Assembly: GCF_003610895.1 (NCBI RefSeq) | Contig: NZ_MCAS01000034.1 | Span: 124,001 to 188,000, forward strand | Source: Paraburkholderia fungorum | Lineage (GTDB): Bacteria; Pseudomonadota; Gammaproteobacteria; Burkholderiales; Burkholderiaceae | Length of the DNA: 64,000 nt | Reading direction: 5' to 3' | Shown here: positions 61,783-64,000 of the stretch, one piece after another | Numbering within the stretch: the first letter of the stretch is position 1 | Layout of the letters: each line of letters begins with the position of its first letter | Position numbers and translations under genes: made by a program | Notes under the pieces: generated by a model | Seen by the model: only the letters and a program-made list of their open reading frames with translations | What the model was told of the DNA's origin: nothing | Database searches by the model: none

Positions 61783-63255
61783 ATGAGCGATTCTGCCTGG
61801 CACGAGCCGTCCCCAATCGCACCGGCTGACGCGGCCGGGCGGCCGGCGACCGAAGCGCCGCATTTCCGTCGTTCCGTCGGCCTGTTCTCGGCGACCGCGG
61901 TGAACATGATTCAGATCTGCGGCGTGGGCCCATTCCTGACTATCCCGGCCATCGTGGCCGTGATGAACGGGCCGCTTGCCGTCATCGGCTGGATTCTCGG
62001 TGCGGTGCTGGCCATGGCGGACGGCCTCGTCTGGGCGGAACTCGGCGCGGCGATGCCGGGCGCGGGCGGCACCTATCTCTACGTGCGCGAAGCCTTCCAG
62101 TACCGCACCGGCAAGCTGATGCCCTTTCTGTTCGTCTGGACCGCGATGTTGTCCATTCCGCTCATCATGAGCACGGGCATCATCGGCTTTGTCCAGTACC
62201 TGGGGTTCTTCCTGCCGACGCTTTCGGCGTGGCAAACGCATGCGATCGGCGTCGGCGCAACCGCGCTGGTGGTCCTCGCGCTGTATCGGCGGATCGAATC
62301 GATCCGTGCCTTGAGCGCGGTGCTGTGGATCATCATGATGCTCGCGGTCGGGCTCACCATTGCGGCCGCATACTCGAACTTCCATCTGAACCTTGCGACG
62401 ACACTGCCGCCCGACGCGGGCGATCTCGGCAAGTTCTTTACGGGCCTCGGTGCGGGTCTGATCATCGCCATTTACGACTACGCGGGCTACAACACGACGG
62501 CGTACATGGGTGACGAGCTGAAGAATCCCGGACGCGTCATGCCGCGCTCGATCATTGTGTCGATCATCGCCATGATGATCCTTTACCTCGCGTTGAACAT
62601 CGGTGTGATCGGCACGGTGCCATGGCAGGAGGTGGCTAAATCGACTTCGGTCGCGTCGCTCGTCGTGTCGCGCAATTGGGGGCATTCAGCGGCGGCGGTT
62701 GTCACCGTGCTGATCCTGGTGGCGGCGCTCGCGTCGGTCTTTGCAGGATTGCTCGGTGGATCGCGCGTGCCTTTTTATGCGGCCCGCGACGGCGTGTTTC
62801 TTGCGGCATTCGGCAAGCTGCATCCGAAGCACAACTTCCCGCACGTCGCGTTGCTTGTGATGGGTGTGGTTACCGCGGCCGGCACGTTTTTTGATCTGAC
62901 CTCGGTGATCAACATGCTGGTCGCCGTCGCGGTGCTGCTGCAGTCGGTGGCGCAGATCGCCGCCTTGACCGTGCTGCGCCGCCGTCAGCCGACCTTGCAT
63001 CGACCGTATCGGCAGTGGCTCTATCCGGTGCCGAGCCTGGTCGCACTGCTTGGCTGGCTTTACGTTTTCTATGCGACCGACCGTCAATCCCAACTGATGT
63101 CGACGGGCTGGCTCGTCCTCGGGCTGATCGCGTTCCTGATCTGGGCGCGTGTCGCGCGCCAATGGCCGTTTGGCCCGAAGCCTATCCGTGAGGTGTTTCT
63201 CGAACGCCAGGCGGAGAGTATTGCAACAGCGAATACCGAAACACATGCACGTTAA
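61783..63255 (+). CDS. APC-superfamily amino-acid/polyamine permease
   Basis: A 490-residue inner-membrane permease from the ATG at 61783, behind AAGGAGA. It has about 12 membrane helices, with GVGPFLTIPAIVAVM in the first unwound helix, GAAMPGAGGTYLYVREAF after helix 2, and the helix 6 region IYDYAGYNTTAYMGDELKNP. The fold is LeuT-like with amino-acid or amine substrates. It overlaps the ROK-kinase start by 11 bases, so import and phosphorylation are coupled, which argues that the transported compound, or one handled with it, is an amino-sugar derivative. Confidence 0.9.
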   Translation: MSDSAWHEPSPIAPADAAGRPATEAPHFRRSVGLFSATAVNMIQICGVGPFLTIPAIVAVMNGPLAVIGWILGAVLAMADGLVWAELGAAMPGAGGTYLYVREAFQYRTGKLMPFLFVWTAMLSIPLIMSTGIIGFVQYLGFFLPTLSAWQTHAIGVGATALVVLALYRRIESIRALSAVLWIIMMLAVGLTIAAAYSNFHLNLATTLPPDAGDLGKFFTGLGAGLIIAIYDYAGYNTTAYMGDELKNPGRVMPRSIIVSIIAMMILYLALNIGVIGTVPWQEVAKSTSVASLVVSRNWGHSAAAVVTVLILVAALASVFAGLLGGSRVPFYAARDGVFLAAFGKLHPKHNFPHVALLVMGVVTAAGTFFDLTSVINMLVAVAVLLQSVAQIAALTVLRRRQPTLHRPYRQWLYPVPSLVALLGWLYVFYATDRQSQLMSTGWLVLGLIAFLIWARVARQWPFGPKPIREVFLERQAESIATANTETHAR

Positions 63256-64000
63256 AGACCTGGATGAAATTCAGCGCGCCGGCGCTGATGCAAACGGATT
63301 CCTGCTGGCTATCGATTTCGGCGGCACCAAGATCGCCATGGCGACCACGACGCCGGCGGGACAGCGCCTTCATGAAGCGGAAATTCCGACGCTCGCGGAG
63401 CAGGGCGCGGAGATCGTCATGAGGCGCATGTTCGAAGCCGCTCGGACGCTGATTGCGAAGACGTCTGGCGGCGCGCAGCGGCGCTTGCTGGCGGTGGCCG
63501 CGGTCACCCCTGGCATTATCGAACCCGACGGCATCCGGCTTGCTCCGAACAATCCCGGTTGGGACCGGCTCGCACTCCACGATGTACTGCGCGCAGGCTT
63601 TGCTGCCCAGTGCGTCACGGTCGAAACCGACGTCAAGGCTGCGGCGCTGGCAGAGGCGCGCTGTGGTGCGCTTGCGGGCGTCGACTGCGGTCTGTATCTG
63701 AACCTGGGAACGGGGTTGGCGGCCGCTGCGGTGATCGATGGAAAAGTGCTGCGCGGCGCGAATGGCGCGGCGGGCGAGATTGGCTACCAGTTGCGCGGCG
63801 CGGCGGACGACGTGCTGTTCGCCGATGGCGGCGCGTCGCTGGAAAACTTCGTTTCCGGCCGCGCGATTGCCGATCGCGTGAGCGCGCTGCTTGGACGACA
63901 TGTCAGCACACACGAAGCGTTCGCGTTACAGGATTCCATGCCCCAGGTCGCAGCGCTGATCAAGGACGCTTTCGGCAGCCTCGCGCGGCACGTCGTCAAT
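63245..64000 (+). CDS. ROK-family sugar kinase, partial (runs off window)
   Basis: ATG at 63245 overlaps the permease stop by 11 bases; 252 codons are visible and the 3' end is outside the window. The N-terminal ATP-binding motif is LAIDFGGTKIAMATTTPAG, then VTPGIIEPDGIRLAPNNPGW, the catalytic-region YLNLGTGLAAAAVIDG and GANGAAGEIGY, and LENFVSGRAIADR. The cysteine-rich zinc site found in many ROK kinases is not seen. Likely substrates are glucose, N-acetylglucosamine or a similar hexose; the adjacent repressor is a non-kinase relative. Confidence 0.85.
   Translation, partial: MHVKDLDEIQRAGADANGFLLAIDFGGTKIAMATTTPAGQRLHEAEIPTLAEQGAEIVMRRMFEAARTLIAKTSGGAQRRLLAVAAVTPGIIEPDGIRLAPNNPGWDRLALHDVLRAGFAAQCVTVETDVKAAALAEARCGALAGVDCGLYLNLGTGLAAAAVIDGKVLRGANGAAGEIGYQLRGAADDVLFADGGASLENFVSGRAIADRVSALLGRHVSTHEAFALQDSMPQVAALIKDAFGSLARHVVN

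Overview
The window is GC-rich chromosomal DNA from a Gram-negative proteobacterium. Gene families, gene style and codon use suggest a Burkholderiaceae member such as Paraburkholderia or Caballeronia; this is inferred from content, not from a marker gene. I see no rRNA, tRNA, CRISPR array or transposase.

Bases 1-35000 are a mosaic of short operons. They include the end of an AmpC-type beta-lactamase and two cupins; a DsbA-family oxidoreductase; a ribose-type sugar ABC transporter followed by L-fuconate dehydratase, which suggests L-fucose or L-fuconate use; stress and regulatory genes (PAS-LuxR, AHSA1, two alpha/beta hydrolases); an HTH / hydrolase / DUF4180 operon behind a clear promoter; a chemoreceptor; a periplasmic beta-propeller; a COG0523 zinc GTPase behind a near-perfect Zur box; a diguanylate cyclase; UPF0182; a MocR/PaiB divergent pair; a Ser-rich protein; a DUF2971 gene next to the stump of an outer-membrane beta-barrel gene; a second-type enolase with a LysR regulator; a MarR-controlled three-gene operon with a 25-bp palindromic operator; CHRD, cytochrome b561, DUF1989 and AraC genes.

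Bases 35000-60300 form one coherent locus, which I consider the main discovery candidate. It holds its own TonB-dependent receptor and energiser (TonB, ExbB, two ExbD, TPR protein). It has three M81 (MlrC-type) metallopeptidases, three S12-family D-aminopeptidases, a DUF2817 M14-like carboxypeptidase and an enterochelin-esterase-like hydrolase. It also has three D-amino-acid enzymes (DadA-like dehydrogenase, D-threonine aldolase/D-serine dehydratase-like PLP enzyme, DsdA), an MFS transporter and an XRE-cupin regulator. Several promoters in the locus share a TGGAAA-type element. The simplest reading is a dedicated system that imports a large D-residue-containing peptide or depsipeptide across the outer membrane, opens and trims it, and deaminates the D-amino acids released. 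The parts are recognisable families; the assembled pathway and its substrate are inference.

Bases 60378-64000 carry a ROK repressor divergent from an APC permease and a ROK sugar kinase (cut by the window end), with a candidate ROK operator between them.
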